A stretch of DNA of 64,000 bases from Bermanella sp044597725. Its GTDB lineage: Bacteria; Pseudomonadota; Gammaproteobacteria; Pseudomonadales; Oceanobacteraceae. Shown piece after piece: positions 36,276-45,621 of this stretch. The notes under the pieces are model-generated. The model was given only the letters and a program-made list of their open reading frames with translations, ran no database searches and was not told where the DNA came from. Each line of letters begins with the position of its first letter. The stretch's first letter is position 1. Made by a program: the position numbers and the translations under genes. Where the stretch lies: NCBI RefSeq assembly GCF_044597725.1, contig NZ_CP139003.1, positions 3,224,001 to 3,288,000 of the forward strand. The letters are read 5' to 3'.

Positions 36276-37298
36276 ATGGGTATATTTGAACGCTATCTAT
36301 CGCTTTGGGTTGCCATCAGTATCGCTGCGGGTGTTTTATTGGGCATTACCGTGCCACAGATCTTTTCCACCGTGGCTGAATACGAGTGGGCTAGGGTAAA
36401 CCTAGTGGTTGCCGTTCTTATTTGGATCATGATTTATCCCATGATGGTTCAAGTGGATTTCAAATCGATTAAGGATGTGGGCAAGAAACCCAAAGGGCTT
36501 TATCTTACATTAACCGTAAATTGGTTAATTAAGCCTTTTACCATGGCGGCTTTGGGGTGGTTATTCTTTAAGGTTTTATTCGCTTCTTGGGTCGACCCAC
36601 AATCTGCTAACGAATATATAGCAGGTATGATCCTATTGGGGGTTGCCCCCTGCACCGCCATGGTATTTATTTGGAGCCAGCTTACTAAAGGCAATGCAAA
36701 CTACACATTGGTACAAGTATCGCTTAACGATATTATTATGATATTTGCATTTGCTCCTATTGCAGCTTTTTTATTAGGGGTTAATGATATACATGTGCCT
36801 TGGGAAACTCTGCTGCTTTCCGTTGTACTTTATGTTGTTTTACCGTTAATTGCAGGTGCGATTACTCGAGCGCGTTTAGATAATGGTTCTAACCATGAAC
36901 GTATTAGCCAATTTACCGCATCACTTAAACCTTGGTCTATTGTGGGCTTACTGGGTACGGTAATTTTGCTATTTGGCTTTCAAGCGCAAACTATTATTGA
37001 TCGACCCTTTATCATTTTATTGATTGCTATTCCATTACTAATACAAACCTACGGCATTTTCGCCCTTGCCTACGGTACCGCAAAATATTTAAAACTACCT
37101 TATAACATTGCAGCCCCCGCTTGCATGATTAGTACATCTAACTTTTTTGAACTGGCCGTCGCAGTGGCAATTTCACTGTTTGGCCTTAACTCAGGGGCAG
37201 CACTGGCAACAGTAGTGGGTGTATTGGTTGAAGTGCCTGTCATGTTGTCCTTAGTGTACTTTGCAAATAAAACTCAACATTGGTTCCCTAAAGATTAA
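36276..37298 (+). CDS. acr3: Arsenite efflux permease Acr3
   Basis: Inner-membrane As(III) exporter of the bile/arsenite/riboflavin transporter superfamily, 340 residues with about ten transmembrane helices. The essential cysteine lies in LLGVAPCTAMVFIWS (C126), and the second conserved region is SNFFELAVAVAISLFG with the invariant glutamate. It starts 2 bp after the fusion gene stop, so it is translationally coupled to it. Its substrate is arsenite (and possibly antimonite) produced by the adjacent reductase. Exporter orientation is by analogy with characterised Acr3 proteins. Confidence 0.96.
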   Translation: MGIFERYLSLWVAISIAAGVLLGITVPQIFSTVAEYEWARVNLVVAVLIWIMIYPMMVQVDFKSIKDVGKKPKGLYLTLTVNWLIKPFTMAALGWLFFKVLFASWVDPQSANEYIAGMILLGVAPCTAMVFIWSQLTKGNANYTLVQVSLNDIIMIFAFAPIAAFLLGVNDIHVPWETLLLSVVLYVVLPLIAGAITRARLDNGSNHERISQFTASLKPWSIVGLLGTVILLFGFQAQTIIDRPFIILLIAIPLLIQTYGIFALAYGTAKYLKLPYNIAAPACMISTSNFFELAVAVAISLFGLNSGAALATVVGVLVEVPVMLSLVYFANKTQHWFPKD

Positions 37299-37308
37299 AG
37301 GTAAGATT

Positions 37309-38319
37309 ATGACAATTAAAATAGGCATTAATGGTTTTGGTCGTATGGGCCGCTTAAGTATGCGCGCTGCATTCGATTGGGACAATATCGAAATTGTTCA
37401 CATTAACGACCCCGCAGGGGACGCCACCACACTGGCCCACTTATTAACCTTTGATAGTGTACATGGCCGTTGGCAACATGAAGCAACCGCCGATGGCGAT
37501 ACCATGCTAATTGGCAATAAGCGTATTGCGTGTACGCAAAATAAAGCCATCAACGATACCGACTGGTCACAATGTGATGTGGTTATTGAGGCTTCAGGCA
37601 AAATGAAATCAAAAGCCGTATTGCAAGATTATTTAGATCAAGGCGTTAAACGCGTTGTAGTAACGGCTCCGGTTAAAGAAGACGGTGTGCTGAATATAGT
37701 ACTGGGCGTAAATGATAATTTATACGACCCCGAACAACATAGCATTGTTACGGCCGCCTCTTGCACCACAAACTGTTTAGCCCCTGTGGTGAAAGTAATA
37801 CATGAAAAGCTGGGTATTGTGCATGGTTCTATGACCACTATTCACGATATCACTAACACCCAAACCATATTGGACGCTCCCCATAAAGATTTACGCCGTG
37901 CCCGAGCCTGTGGTATGAGTTTAATTCCAACAACAACGGGGTCGGCAACCGCTATTACCCATATATTTCCTGAACTAAAAGGAAAATTAAATGGGCATGC
38001 AGTGCGTATTCCACTAGCCAATGCCTCATTAACCGATTGTGTATTTGAAGTTAAGCGCAAAACGTCGGCAGAAGAAGTCAATAAACTCTTGAAGCAAGCG
38101 GCGGAAAATGAGCTTAAAGATATTATGGGATACGAAGAACGTCCACTGGTATCGATCGATTATAAAACCGACCCTCGCTCTAGTATTATTGATGCTTTGT
38201 CCACCATGGTAGTAAACGATACCCAAGTAAAAGTTTATGCTTGGTACGATAATGAATGGGGCTATGCCAACCGCACAGCCGAATTAGTTCGTAAAGTCGG
38301 CGAATTAGATAAAGCATAA
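37309..38319 (+). CDS. Arsenate-associated glyceraldehyde-3-phosphate dehydrogenase
   Basis: GAPDH-family enzyme of 336 residues. NAD-binding GINGFGRMGRLSMRA and the catalytic SCTTNCLAPV (C152) are intact, and HAVRIPLANASLTDCVFEV is the C-terminal catalytic-domain signature. ATG 37309 is chosen from AAAGGTAAG upstream and the family start MTIKIGINGFGR; an in-frame codon at 37261 lies inside acr3. Placed between acr3 and arsJ, it matches the ars-linked GAPDH that makes 1-arseno-3-phosphoglycerate from arsenate and glyceraldehyde-3-phosphate, the substrate for ArsJ. The housekeeping GAPDH would be elsewhere. Confidence 0.93.
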   Translation: MTIKIGINGFGRMGRLSMRAAFDWDNIEIVHINDPAGDATTLAHLLTFDSVHGRWQHEATADGDTMLIGNKRIACTQNKAINDTDWSQCDVVIEASGKMKSKAVLQDYLDQGVKRVVVTAPVKEDGVLNIVLGVNDNLYDPEQHSIVTAASCTTNCLAPVVKVIHEKLGIVHGSMTTIHDITNTQTILDAPHKDLRRARACGMSLIPTTTGSATAITHIFPELKGKLNGHAVRIPLANASLTDCVFEVKRKTSAEEVNKLLKQAAENELKDIMGYEERPLVSIDYKTDPRSSIIDALSTMVVNDTQVKVYAWYDNEWGYANRTAELVRKVGELDKA

Positions 38320-38344
38320 CAACTGCTAATTAAAAGAGATAAGC

Positions 38345-39565
38345 ATGACAGCATTGGCAAACCTTTCCGCTGAAATTCGGCAATACCTTATTGTCACAGG
38401 AAACTATTGGGCGTTTACTCTTACCGACGGCGCTTTGCGTATGTTAGTGGTTTTGCACTTTCATAGTTTGGGCTATAGCCCTTTTAGTATTGCCATGCTG
38501 TTTTTGTTTTATGAGATTTTTGGTGTAATTACCAACTTAGTAGGCGGTTGGTTAGGGGCGCGCTTAGGTCTCAACCGCACTATGAATATTGGTTTATTAT
38601 TGCAAGTGGTTGCGCTATCAATGCTGCTAGTACCAAGCCAATGGCTCACCGTGGTTTGGGTTATGGCGGCACAAGCGTTATCGGGTATTGCTAAAGATTT
38701 AAATAAAATGAGCGCAAAAAGTGCCATAAAGTTATTGGTGCCCAGTGACGCTCAAGGTCAATTATTTAAATGGGTGGCCATTTTAACCGGTTCAAAAAAT
38801 GCACTTAAAGGCGCCGGTTTCTTTTTAGGAGGTGTTTTGCTAACCCTAATAGGTTTCAAAGGTGCGGTACTCGCTATGGCTGTAATGCTGCTTATGGTCT
38901 GGGTTTTTAGTATGGTGAAGCTGAAAAAGGATATGGGAAAAGCCAAAAATAAACCTAAGTTTTCGCAAATATTTTCTAAAAGCGCAGCTATTAACTGGCT
39001 TTCAGCTGCTCGGTTATTTTTATTTGCCTCACGGGATGTTTGGTTTGTTGTAGCCTTGCCAGTTTTTCTTGCATCACAGTTTAATTGGGACCATTGGACA
39101 GTAGGTGGGTTCTTAGCTTTATGGGTGATTGGCTATGGTTTTGTGCAAACTCAAGCACCAACCATAACTGGCACCAAACAAGGCAATGTACCCGATGGCC
39201 GCACGGCAGCCATCTGGGCTGCATTATTAGCAGGACTACCTGCACTCATTGCCTTAGCTCTGTACTATGATATTCACACTCTATTGGCAATTGTTGCAGG
39301 GTTATTAATTTTCGGTGGGGTTTTTGCCGTTAACTCATCTGTACACAGCTATCTTATTGTTAACTATGCATCAAACGATGGCGTATCTCTCGATGTAGGG
39401 TTTTATTATATGGCCAATGCCATGGGCCGATTACTGGGCACGGTATTAAGCGGCTGGCTGTACCAAGCTTATGGTTTAGAAGCCTGCCTTTGGGTATCAT
39501 CTGGGTTTATTACCATAGCGGGTATCATTTCACTGCGCTTACCACGTTTCCAGACTGCGACTTAA
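38345..39565 (+). CDS. arsJ: Organoarsenical efflux transporter ArsJ (MFS)
   Basis: Major-facilitator permease of 406 residues and about 12 transmembrane helices that exports 1-arseno-3-phosphoglycerate, which then decays outside to arsenate, giving a reductase-independent arsenate resistance. The N-terminal ALANLSAEIRQYLIVTGNYWAFTLTDGALRMLVVLHFHSLGYSPFSIA and LSGIAKDLNKMSAKSAIK are characteristic of ArsJ rather than other MFS drug exporters. It follows the ars-linked GAPDH gene by 25 bp with AAAAGAGA ahead of ATG 38345. Last gene of the ars operon. Confidence 0.94.
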   Translation: MTALANLSAEIRQYLIVTGNYWAFTLTDGALRMLVVLHFHSLGYSPFSIAMLFLFYEIFGVITNLVGGWLGARLGLNRTMNIGLLLQVVALSMLLVPSQWLTVVWVMAAQALSGIAKDLNKMSAKSAIKLLVPSDAQGQLFKWVAILTGSKNALKGAGFFLGGVLLTLIGFKGAVLAMAVMLLMVWVFSMVKLKKDMGKAKNKPKFSQIFSKSAAINWLSAARLFLFASRDVWFVVALPVFLASQFNWDHWTVGGFLALWVIGYGFVQTQAPTITGTKQGNVPDGRTAAIWAALLAGLPALIALALYYDIHTLLAIVAGLLIFGGVFAVNSSVHSYLIVNYASNDGVSLDVGFYYMANAMGRLLGTVLSGWLYQAYGLEACLWVSSGFITIAGIISLRLPRFQTAT

Positions 39566-39635
39566 TTTACTACTAGACGATAGTGATTATGTATTCATCC
39601 GTTTAGGTTCTATACTAAAAATTTACCAACGATAA

Positions 39636-41867
39636 ATGATATATATGGGCAGTCGCGACTTTAGTATCATTCAATCTCTGCTTAGTATGACGTCCCAGCG
39701 TCATTTAATAGAAGCCGGCCCTAGCGACGCCTTGAAATCCGGCATGTTCGAGCTATTTGAGGTCTCATTAGATCAAGCAGATCTTCCTGCTGGGATATCC
39801 AACCTTACCTTAGATAAATCAAACCGCTTGCTATACCAGCTTAGGCCAACGCTATCACAATCAGACATCGATGCTGCTCACACAATTGCAGCTTGCTTTC
39901 AAAGCCAATACCGAGCTCTTCAGCAAAATACCCTACAAAGTTATATTGACGGTATCGAAAATATGAGCGGTATTGGGTTTTGGCGTTGGAATGTTCCAAC
40001 ACAAACAGTTGTCTACAGCCCCAGGTGGAAAAGCATGCTCGGCTATGAGGAACATGAAATTAAAAATGATTTCTCTGAATGGGCAAAACTACTGCACCCT
40101 CATGACCGTCAAGAATCGGAAAGACAAGTCGCTGCATTCTTTAGTCAGCCTAAGTTAGATAATATCGTTGAATTTCGGTTACTTTGTAAAAATGGTGAAT
40201 ATCGAACCATTATTTCGAAAGGTCGAGTCATAAAGCTAGATGACATCGGCCAACCTCTAGAGATTTTTGGTATTCATATCCCAATGGATGAGCTATACGG
40301 ATCAAACCTAGATCATCATCGATTGACGCGACAACTCACCCGAGAACGCATGTTAAGAGCGCGAGCAGGTGAAATAGCAGATATAGGTTTCTGGGAGGTT
40401 AACATTGATAGAAAATACATATATTGGAATCGAAAAACACGAGAAATTCATGGTGTTTCTGAGGAATATAAGCCTCAACTTGAATCAGCGATTGATTTTT
40501 ATAAAGATGGCCACTCTCGAAACGCTATTACAGAGGCGTTTTCTCGTTGCATTGAAACGAGCGAACCTTATGATTTAGAACTCGAAATAACCGATATAAA
40601 TGGAACCGATAAGTGGGTAAGAGCAGTAGGCTTGCGTGACTACAGTACAGAAGATATTTGCCTTTTTGGTCTGTTTCAAGATATTAGTGAGCGTAAGCTC
40701 TCGACTCTCGCACTAGAAAAAGCAAAACTAGCAGCTGAACGAGCTAATAAAGCCAAAAGCGATTTTCTTGCTAGTATGAGCCATGAGCTACGCACACCTA
40801 TGAACGGTGTATTAGGTATGATACAGCTATTGGAAACTTCAGTAGAAAAGCCCATTAATAAGCGTCGATTACAAATCGCTGGAAACAGTGCCAAAAACCT
40901 TTTAACGATATTAGATGATATCTTAGACTTCTCACGAATTGAGGCAGGCAAGCTTGACTTGGACGTCAACGTTTTTTCTTTATCGGGCTTACTTCAGAGC
41001 ATTGATGACATGTTTAGCGCTGAAGTGCTTAGCAAAAATATTATGTTAACCATCGAGAATAATGTCGCACATGATCTTTATGAAGGGGATGAGGGGCGTA
41101 TTCGACAAATGCTGATAAATCTTATATCTAATGCGATAAAGTTTACCAAGCAAGGAAGTGTCTCACTAACTACTAGTTTAACTGATTCAGGGCACTTGCT
41201 TCTACGTGTTACAGATTCGGGTATCGGTATACCTCAAGACCGCTTAGAAAAGATTTTTGAGTCTTTCACTCAGGCCGACTCATCTACTACTCGTCAATAT
41301 GGTGGGTCAGGATTAGGATTAGCCATATGCACACGTCTATCGTCACTAATGAATGGCTCTATTGACGTAACCAGTGAGGTTGGCAAAGGAAGTACTTTTT
41401 CTATTACTCTTCCCCTTCGGCTAGTCGACGAATCAACCCAATATATTACTCATTCCGATGCCATGAAGCCCATCGATTCTTTAGATGATACTCACGTATT
41501 ATTAGTGGAAGACAACGAAATTAACCAACTGGTTGTCTCTGATATGCTTTCTGATTTCAACGCCAAGGTAGAAGTTTGTTCAGGCGGCCAAGAAGCAATT
41601 GATCACCTTAAACAATCGACCTCTCACTATGACTTCATATTAATGGACTGCCAAATGCCAGGTATGGATGGATATGAGGCAACACGTCTTATTAGAAATG
41701 GCCAAGCAGGCGAGCGCTTTACCAATATTCCCATAATCGCTCTAACAGCTAACGCAATGAAAGGTGACAAAGAAAGATGCATCGAAGCAGGAATGACCGA
41801 TTACCTAAGTAAGCCCATTGATATGAACGAACTTATACAAGTATTAGTGTCCGAGTCAAAACAATAA
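39636..41867 (+). CDS. Soluble hybrid sensor histidine kinase (PAS-PAS-HisKA-HATPase-REC)
   Basis: 743-residue cytoplasmic sensor with no transmembrane segment or signal peptide. Two PAS folds with PAC ends follow an unassigned N-terminal 100 residues: about 105-215 (GIGFWRWNVPTQTVVYSPRW) and about 245-355 (IADIGFWEVNIDRKYIYWNRKT). The HisKA box is FLASMSHELRTPMNG with His383, then HATPase (N-box LINLISNAIKFT, DSGIGIP, GGSGLGLAIC). A C-terminal receiver domain has phospho-acceptor Asp671 (LMDCQMPGMDGYE) and KPID lysine. No HPt or output protein is adjacent. ATG 39636 or 39645 may be the start; neither has a clear ribosome-binding site. Signal unknown. Confidence 0.92.
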   Translation: MIYMGSRDFSIIQSLLSMTSQRHLIEAGPSDALKSGMFELFEVSLDQADLPAGISNLTLDKSNRLLYQLRPTLSQSDIDAAHTIAACFQSQYRALQQNTLQSYIDGIENMSGIGFWRWNVPTQTVVYSPRWKSMLGYEEHEIKNDFSEWAKLLHPHDRQESERQVAAFFSQPKLDNIVEFRLLCKNGEYRTIISKGRVIKLDDIGQPLEIFGIHIPMDELYGSNLDHHRLTRQLTRERMLRARAGEIADIGFWEVNIDRKYIYWNRKTREIHGVSEEYKPQLESAIDFYKDGHSRNAITEAFSRCIETSEPYDLELEITDINGTDKWVRAVGLRDYSTEDICLFGLFQDISERKLSTLALEKAKLAAERANKAKSDFLASMSHELRTPMNGVLGMIQLLETSVEKPINKRRLQIAGNSAKNLLTILDDILDFSRIEAGKLDLDVNVFSLSGLLQSIDDMFSAEVLSKNIMLTIENNVAHDLYEGDEGRIRQMLINLISNAIKFTKQGSVSLTTSLTDSGHLLLRVTDSGIGIPQDRLEKIFESFTQADSSTTRQYGGSGLGLAICTRLSSLMNGSIDVTSEVGKGSTFSITLPLRLVDESTQYITHSDAMKPIDSLDDTHVLLVEDNEINQLVVSDMLSDFNAKVEVCSGGQEAIDHLKQSTSHYDFILMDCQMPGMDGYEATRLIRNGQAGERFTNIPIIALTANAMKGDKERCIEAGMTDYLSKPIDMNELIQVLVSESKQ

Positions 41868-42030
41868 TAACGCTATCCATCACCACTTTTCATCAATATT
41901 CCTTATGTTGTATGTCAACATTCTTGCGCGTAAAACCAGTTGATTTCATCAAGTCTAGCACCTTGTAATAAATGTGACACAGGATTTGATTAGCCTAGGC
42001 CAAGACCAATTAACTATAAGAATAGACGCT

Positions 42031-43656
42031 ATGACTCGTTTTTCGATACCGATTTTATTAATCGCATGTTCAACCACAGTTGCTCTGGCGGGATATTATT
42101 CACTATCCAACGCAAATGACCGTAATACTCTACCTAAAGTTGCCCAGTCACAACGTACGGTTATCACCGATCAATATATTTATAACGATGAAGCAAGTAT
42201 TCCTTCCCAGTGCTATACCAAAACCGAAGGTCAGCACAATCCATGTTATACCTGCCATCAAATACATAACCCTAAGCTAGGTGACAGGCTAAACCAACTT
42301 AATGACGGCTCCTTACAAGGAGACTATGAGTTTTCTGATGTTGGCGTAACGAACCATTGGAGCAATCTATTCAAGGACCGTACTGACTGGTTGGAACAAG
42401 TCAGTGATGAAAGCATTCTGAAATACATTAACCAAGAGAACTATCAATCGTTAGCGACTGACTTAAAACAACAAGGGTTTGAAGGGTATATTCCTGATCT
42501 TAAAAATTACCACCAGGGTGCACAAGCATTTGATGAACAGGGGTTAGCAAAGGATGGGAGCAAATGGGTAGCCTTTAATTATAAGCCATTTCCAGGTACG
42601 TTTTGGCCAACCAATGGTTCCACTGACGATGTTGTCATTCGACTAGACTCTGCTTTTAGACAACTTAATGGTTCGTTTAACCGTGATATTTATTACTTAA
42701 ATTTAACCTTAGCTGAGCTTAATGTGAAAGATTTAGAAAGTACGAATATTTGGCCAATTGATGAAACACTCATTAACGAAGATATTGATGGCAATGGCCT
42801 GTTAGAAACCACCACAAAGGTTAAAAAGCGTACACATTATTTTGGTGATGCTAATAATATAAAACTTCAATTCCAACAGTTCCCTACCGGCACAGAGTTT
42901 ATGCATAGCGTGCGCTATGTAGGTATAACGGATAAAGACGAAATCGTTATTCCACCACGTATGAAAGAATTACGCTATATGCGCAAAGTAAATGCACTGC
43001 CACGCCATGTTATTATCAGTCGATACGGAAACGAACGAAAAGAAAAGTTATTAGGGCTACTGCCTAAATTTATTAAACGCGGTGATCAAGGGTTAGACAA
43101 CGGGCTTGGTTGGTTTGTGCAAGGTTTTATTGAAGATTACGATGGTGAATTACGTCAACAATCATACGAAGAAACCATGTTTTGTATGGGCTGCCATGCA
43201 GCTATTGGTACTACAATTGATAGCACATTTAGTTACGCTCGCAAAGTAACCGGTGCAGCAGGTTGGAAGTACATTAACTTAAACGGTATGAAGGATGCAC
43301 CTTCCATTGCAGAAAGTGGTGGCGAAATTTATAACTATTTAAAACGCGCAGGCGGTGGCAGTGAATTTCGTGAAAACCCTGAAATGCAAGAAAAATGGTT
43401 TAACCCAGATGGTACGGTAAAAGCAAGCGTAAAAGACCAAGATATATATACTCTATTGGCGCCATCGCGGGAACGAACATTAAAACTTAATAAAGCCTAC
43501 ACGCATATTGTTCGCCATCAAAGTTTCAAGGATGGACGAGATGCAACATGGCTACCCGCGAACAACGTGTTTGAATCCATAGATGAGACTGTTCCCCCAC
43601 TTAAAGCCGAATACCGATATTTCGATTGGGATATCCGTTTAAATTGGCAGGAATAA
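42031..43656 (+). CDS. Di-heme c-type cytochrome-like exported protein
   Basis: 541 residues from ATG 42031, which opens into a short hydrophobic leader (MTRFSIPILLIACSTTVALAG); an in-frame GTG at 41974 lacks this property. Two c-type heme motifs are present: NPCYTCHQIHN near residue 75 and TMFCMGCHAAIG near residue 390, with further histidines as possible distal ligands. The middle is beta-rich and contains a calcium-site-like DIDGNGLLETTT. I do not recognise the precise family; it resembles uncharacterised periplasmic cytochromes rather than peroxidases. It lies between a hybrid kinase and a PhoX-like lipoprotein, with no obvious redox partner. Confidence 0.8.
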   Translation: MTRFSIPILLIACSTTVALAGYYSLSNANDRNTLPKVAQSQRTVITDQYIYNDEASIPSQCYTKTEGQHNPCYTCHQIHNPKLGDRLNQLNDGSLQGDYEFSDVGVTNHWSNLFKDRTDWLEQVSDESILKYINQENYQSLATDLKQQGFEGYIPDLKNYHQGAQAFDEQGLAKDGSKWVAFNYKPFPGTFWPTNGSTDDVVIRLDSAFRQLNGSFNRDIYYLNLTLAELNVKDLESTNIWPIDETLINEDIDGNGLLETTTKVKKRTHYFGDANNIKLQFQQFPTGTEFMHSVRYVGITDKDEIVIPPRMKELRYMRKVNALPRHVIISRYGNERKEKLLGLLPKFIKRGDQGLDNGLGWFVQGFIEDYDGELRQQSYEETMFCMGCHAAIGTTIDSTFSYARKVTGAAGWKYINLNGMKDAPSIAESGGEIYNYLKRAGGGSEFRENPEMQEKWFNPDGTVKASVKDQDIYTLLAPSRERTLKLNKAYTHIVRHQSFKDGRDATWLPANNVFESIDETVPPLKAEYRYFDWDIRLNWQE

Positions 43657-43669
43657 CTTCATAGCGAAA

Positions 43670-43735
43670 CTGACATCCGACTGTCAACAAACAGTCGGAT
43701 TTCTGTCATAAAAAGGTCAGATAATCGTCACCTAA
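43670..43735 (+). promoter_or_regulatory. Array of 11-bp PhoB-type repeats
   Basis: Six contiguous 11-bp units. The best two are CTGTCAACAAA (43681-43691) and CTGTCATAAAA (43703-43713); all share a TCA/TC core in the same register (43670, 43681, 43692, 43703, 43714, 43725). The PhoB box consists of such 11-bp direct repeats with core CTGTCAT. A -10-like TATTTA follows at about 43751 and the PhoX-like gene starts at 43816. Units 1-3 also form a 10-bp hairpin (43675-43684 with 43691-43700) that may end the cytochrome transcript, although the U-tract is weak. Confidence 0.65.
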
Positions 43736-43815
43736 CTTCAGCTAAACCGCAATATTTAATCCTTAAGGTAGCTCTGTCTTTCGACAAAACCCATAATAAC
43801 TTTAAGGATGACACA

Positions 43816-45555
43816 ATGAATAAAAAACTATTATCGGTTGCTATCGCGTCAGCGCTATTAGTAACTGCATGTGGCAGCGATAGCGATTCCAACAATGCCA
43901 GTGAACCAAAAAATGTTGATGATACACCTGTAGTCGATACCCCGACACCTGTAGATGACTCAAACGATGACTCATCTACGATTGACTTAACAAAAGGAAA
44001 GTCTCTCACACGCTTAGCAACTATTCCGTTGGGTTCGGAACTGACCGGCATGTACGCAACCGATCAAGGAGATCTCTTTTTTAATATACAACACCCAAGT
44101 AGTTCTTTGCCTGGTCCTGAAAACAAAGCTGCCGTAGGTGCATGGGTAGGTGTTGACATTCAAAACCTTGACCCCGAGCTTGAACTTAGTTCTGTACCGG
44201 CTTCAAGTGCAGAAGAAGCCAAAACAACACAAGTTGCCACTGGTTCTTACCAGGCTATAGGCCGCGAAGGAGATACTTTCTCTGGTGGAATGCCATTTGG
44301 TTTAGGCAACATTGTGAATGCCGACGAAAACATGGAAATAAAGCAATCGAATGACCCTGACTTCAACGCCTTTATTCCCACCAATGATGACGGTAGTGAA
44401 GGCTTTTTATTTACCGCATGGGAAGATCGACCGGGTGGTATGAGTCGTATTCAGATCAGCAAAAATGCAGATGGCACTTGGAATCCACAAGCAGCTATGA
44501 ACATTAACTTTAGTGATGTTAATGGCACTATGATCAACTGCTTTGGTACTCTATCACCTTGGGGCACACCACTTACTTCAGAAGAAAACTATATGGCTGA
44601 ATTAACTCAGCAATGGAATGAGGTAGGAGCCAGTGGTTACCCTAGCTATGCTGATGTACAAAAAATTCAAGATTATTTAGGTGGAACATTTCCTAATCCA
44701 TACGATTATGGCTACATCGTCGAGATTAACCAACCTACAGCTGAAACACCCACGCCGGAAAAACTTTTCACATTAGGCCGCTCAGCTCATGAAAACCCTG
44801 TAATCATGCCTGACAACAAAACTGTTTACCTAACCGATGACGGTGGTAATAAAGGTTTCTATAAATTTGTTGCTGATACGGCAGGCGACCTGAGCGCTGG
44901 TACTCTTTACGCGGCTAAAGTAGTACAAGATAGTGAAGTTACTGATAGCTCAACTGCGGGTTTCAATATTAGCTGGATTGAATTAGCCAACGCTAATAAT
45001 GCTCAAATTGAACAGTGGATTCGTGAATATGATGGTATTGACGAAAGCGATTTTGTAGATGGCCAAACCAACTACATTTCGGACACTGAAGTTGAAGAGT
45101 GGGCACTAGGCAATGCTACCGATGATCGCGTTGCCTTTTTAGAAACTCTACGCGCGGCCGGAGAGAAAGGAGCCACCGTAGAATTTAATAAAATGGAAGG
45201 CATTAACATCAACTACGAAGGCTTAAAATCAGGCAATGCTCCTTATATGTATGTCGCTATGGCTGATGTCAATGGCGCCATGAGCGATAGCGAAGGTGAT
45301 ATTCAAATAACAGAAAACCGTTGTGGTATTGTCTATCGTTTTAACCTTGATACCAACTACAATGCTACTCGCATGGAGCCAGTTGTTGCCGGTGGACCCT
45401 ATGATTCAAATGCTAGCGAAAACCGCTGTTCCATCGATGGCATCGCTCAGCCAGATAACATTGTAGTGTTAAACGATGGTCGTGTATTAATTGGGGAAGA
45501 TTCCGGTAACCACGAAAACAACATGCTTTGGGTTTATAACCCTATGGCAAACTAA
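43816..45555 (+). CDS. PhoX-like (DUF839) lipoprotein, probable alkaline phosphatase
   Basis: 579-residue lipoprotein: signal peptide MNKKLLSVAIASALLVTAC with lipobox VTAC (Cys19) followed by an acidic, Ser/Asp/Pro-rich linker (20-60). The body resembles the PhoX/DUF839 beta-propeller fold, with GMYATDQGDLFFNIQHP, EGFLFTAWEDRPGGMSRIQ, CFGTLSPWGTPLTSEE and INYEGLKSGNAPYMYVAMADVNG, the last regions carrying likely Ca2+/Fe ligands of PhoX. PhoX enzymes are Ca2+/Fe3+ phosphomonoesterases common in marine bacteria. The upstream PhoB-type array fits phosphate-starvation control. Activity is inferred; some DUF839 proteins are uncharacterised. Confidence 0.85.
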   Translation: MNKKLLSVAIASALLVTACGSDSDSNNASEPKNVDDTPVVDTPTPVDDSNDDSSTIDLTKGKSLTRLATIPLGSELTGMYATDQGDLFFNIQHPSSSLPGPENKAAVGAWVGVDIQNLDPELELSSVPASSAEEAKTTQVATGSYQAIGREGDTFSGGMPFGLGNIVNADENMEIKQSNDPDFNAFIPTNDDGSEGFLFTAWEDRPGGMSRIQISKNADGTWNPQAAMNINFSDVNGTMINCFGTLSPWGTPLTSEENYMAELTQQWNEVGASGYPSYADVQKIQDYLGGTFPNPYDYGYIVEINQPTAETPTPEKLFTLGRSAHENPVIMPDNKTVYLTDDGGNKGFYKFVADTAGDLSAGTLYAAKVVQDSEVTDSSTAGFNISWIELANANNAQIEQWIREYDGIDESDFVDGQTNYISDTEVEEWALGNATDDRVAFLETLRAAGEKGATVEFNKMEGININYEGLKSGNAPYMYVAMADVNGAMSDSEGDIQITENRCGIVYRFNLDTNYNATRMEPVVAGGPYDSNASENRCSIDGIAQPDNIVVLNDGRVLIGEDSGNHENNMLWVYNPMAN

Positions 45556-45574
45556 ACAACCCTAACCTGTTGTT

Positions 45575-45602
45575 AGCCCCAGCTTGCTGGGGCTCTTTTT
45601 TT
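45575..45602 (+). terminator. Terminator of the PhoX-like gene
   Basis: AGCCCCAG-CTTG-CTGGGGCT stem-loop followed by CTTTTTTT, 20 bp after the stop codon. Confidence 0.93.
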
Positions 45603-45621
45603 AGCCATTAATTATGAGAGA

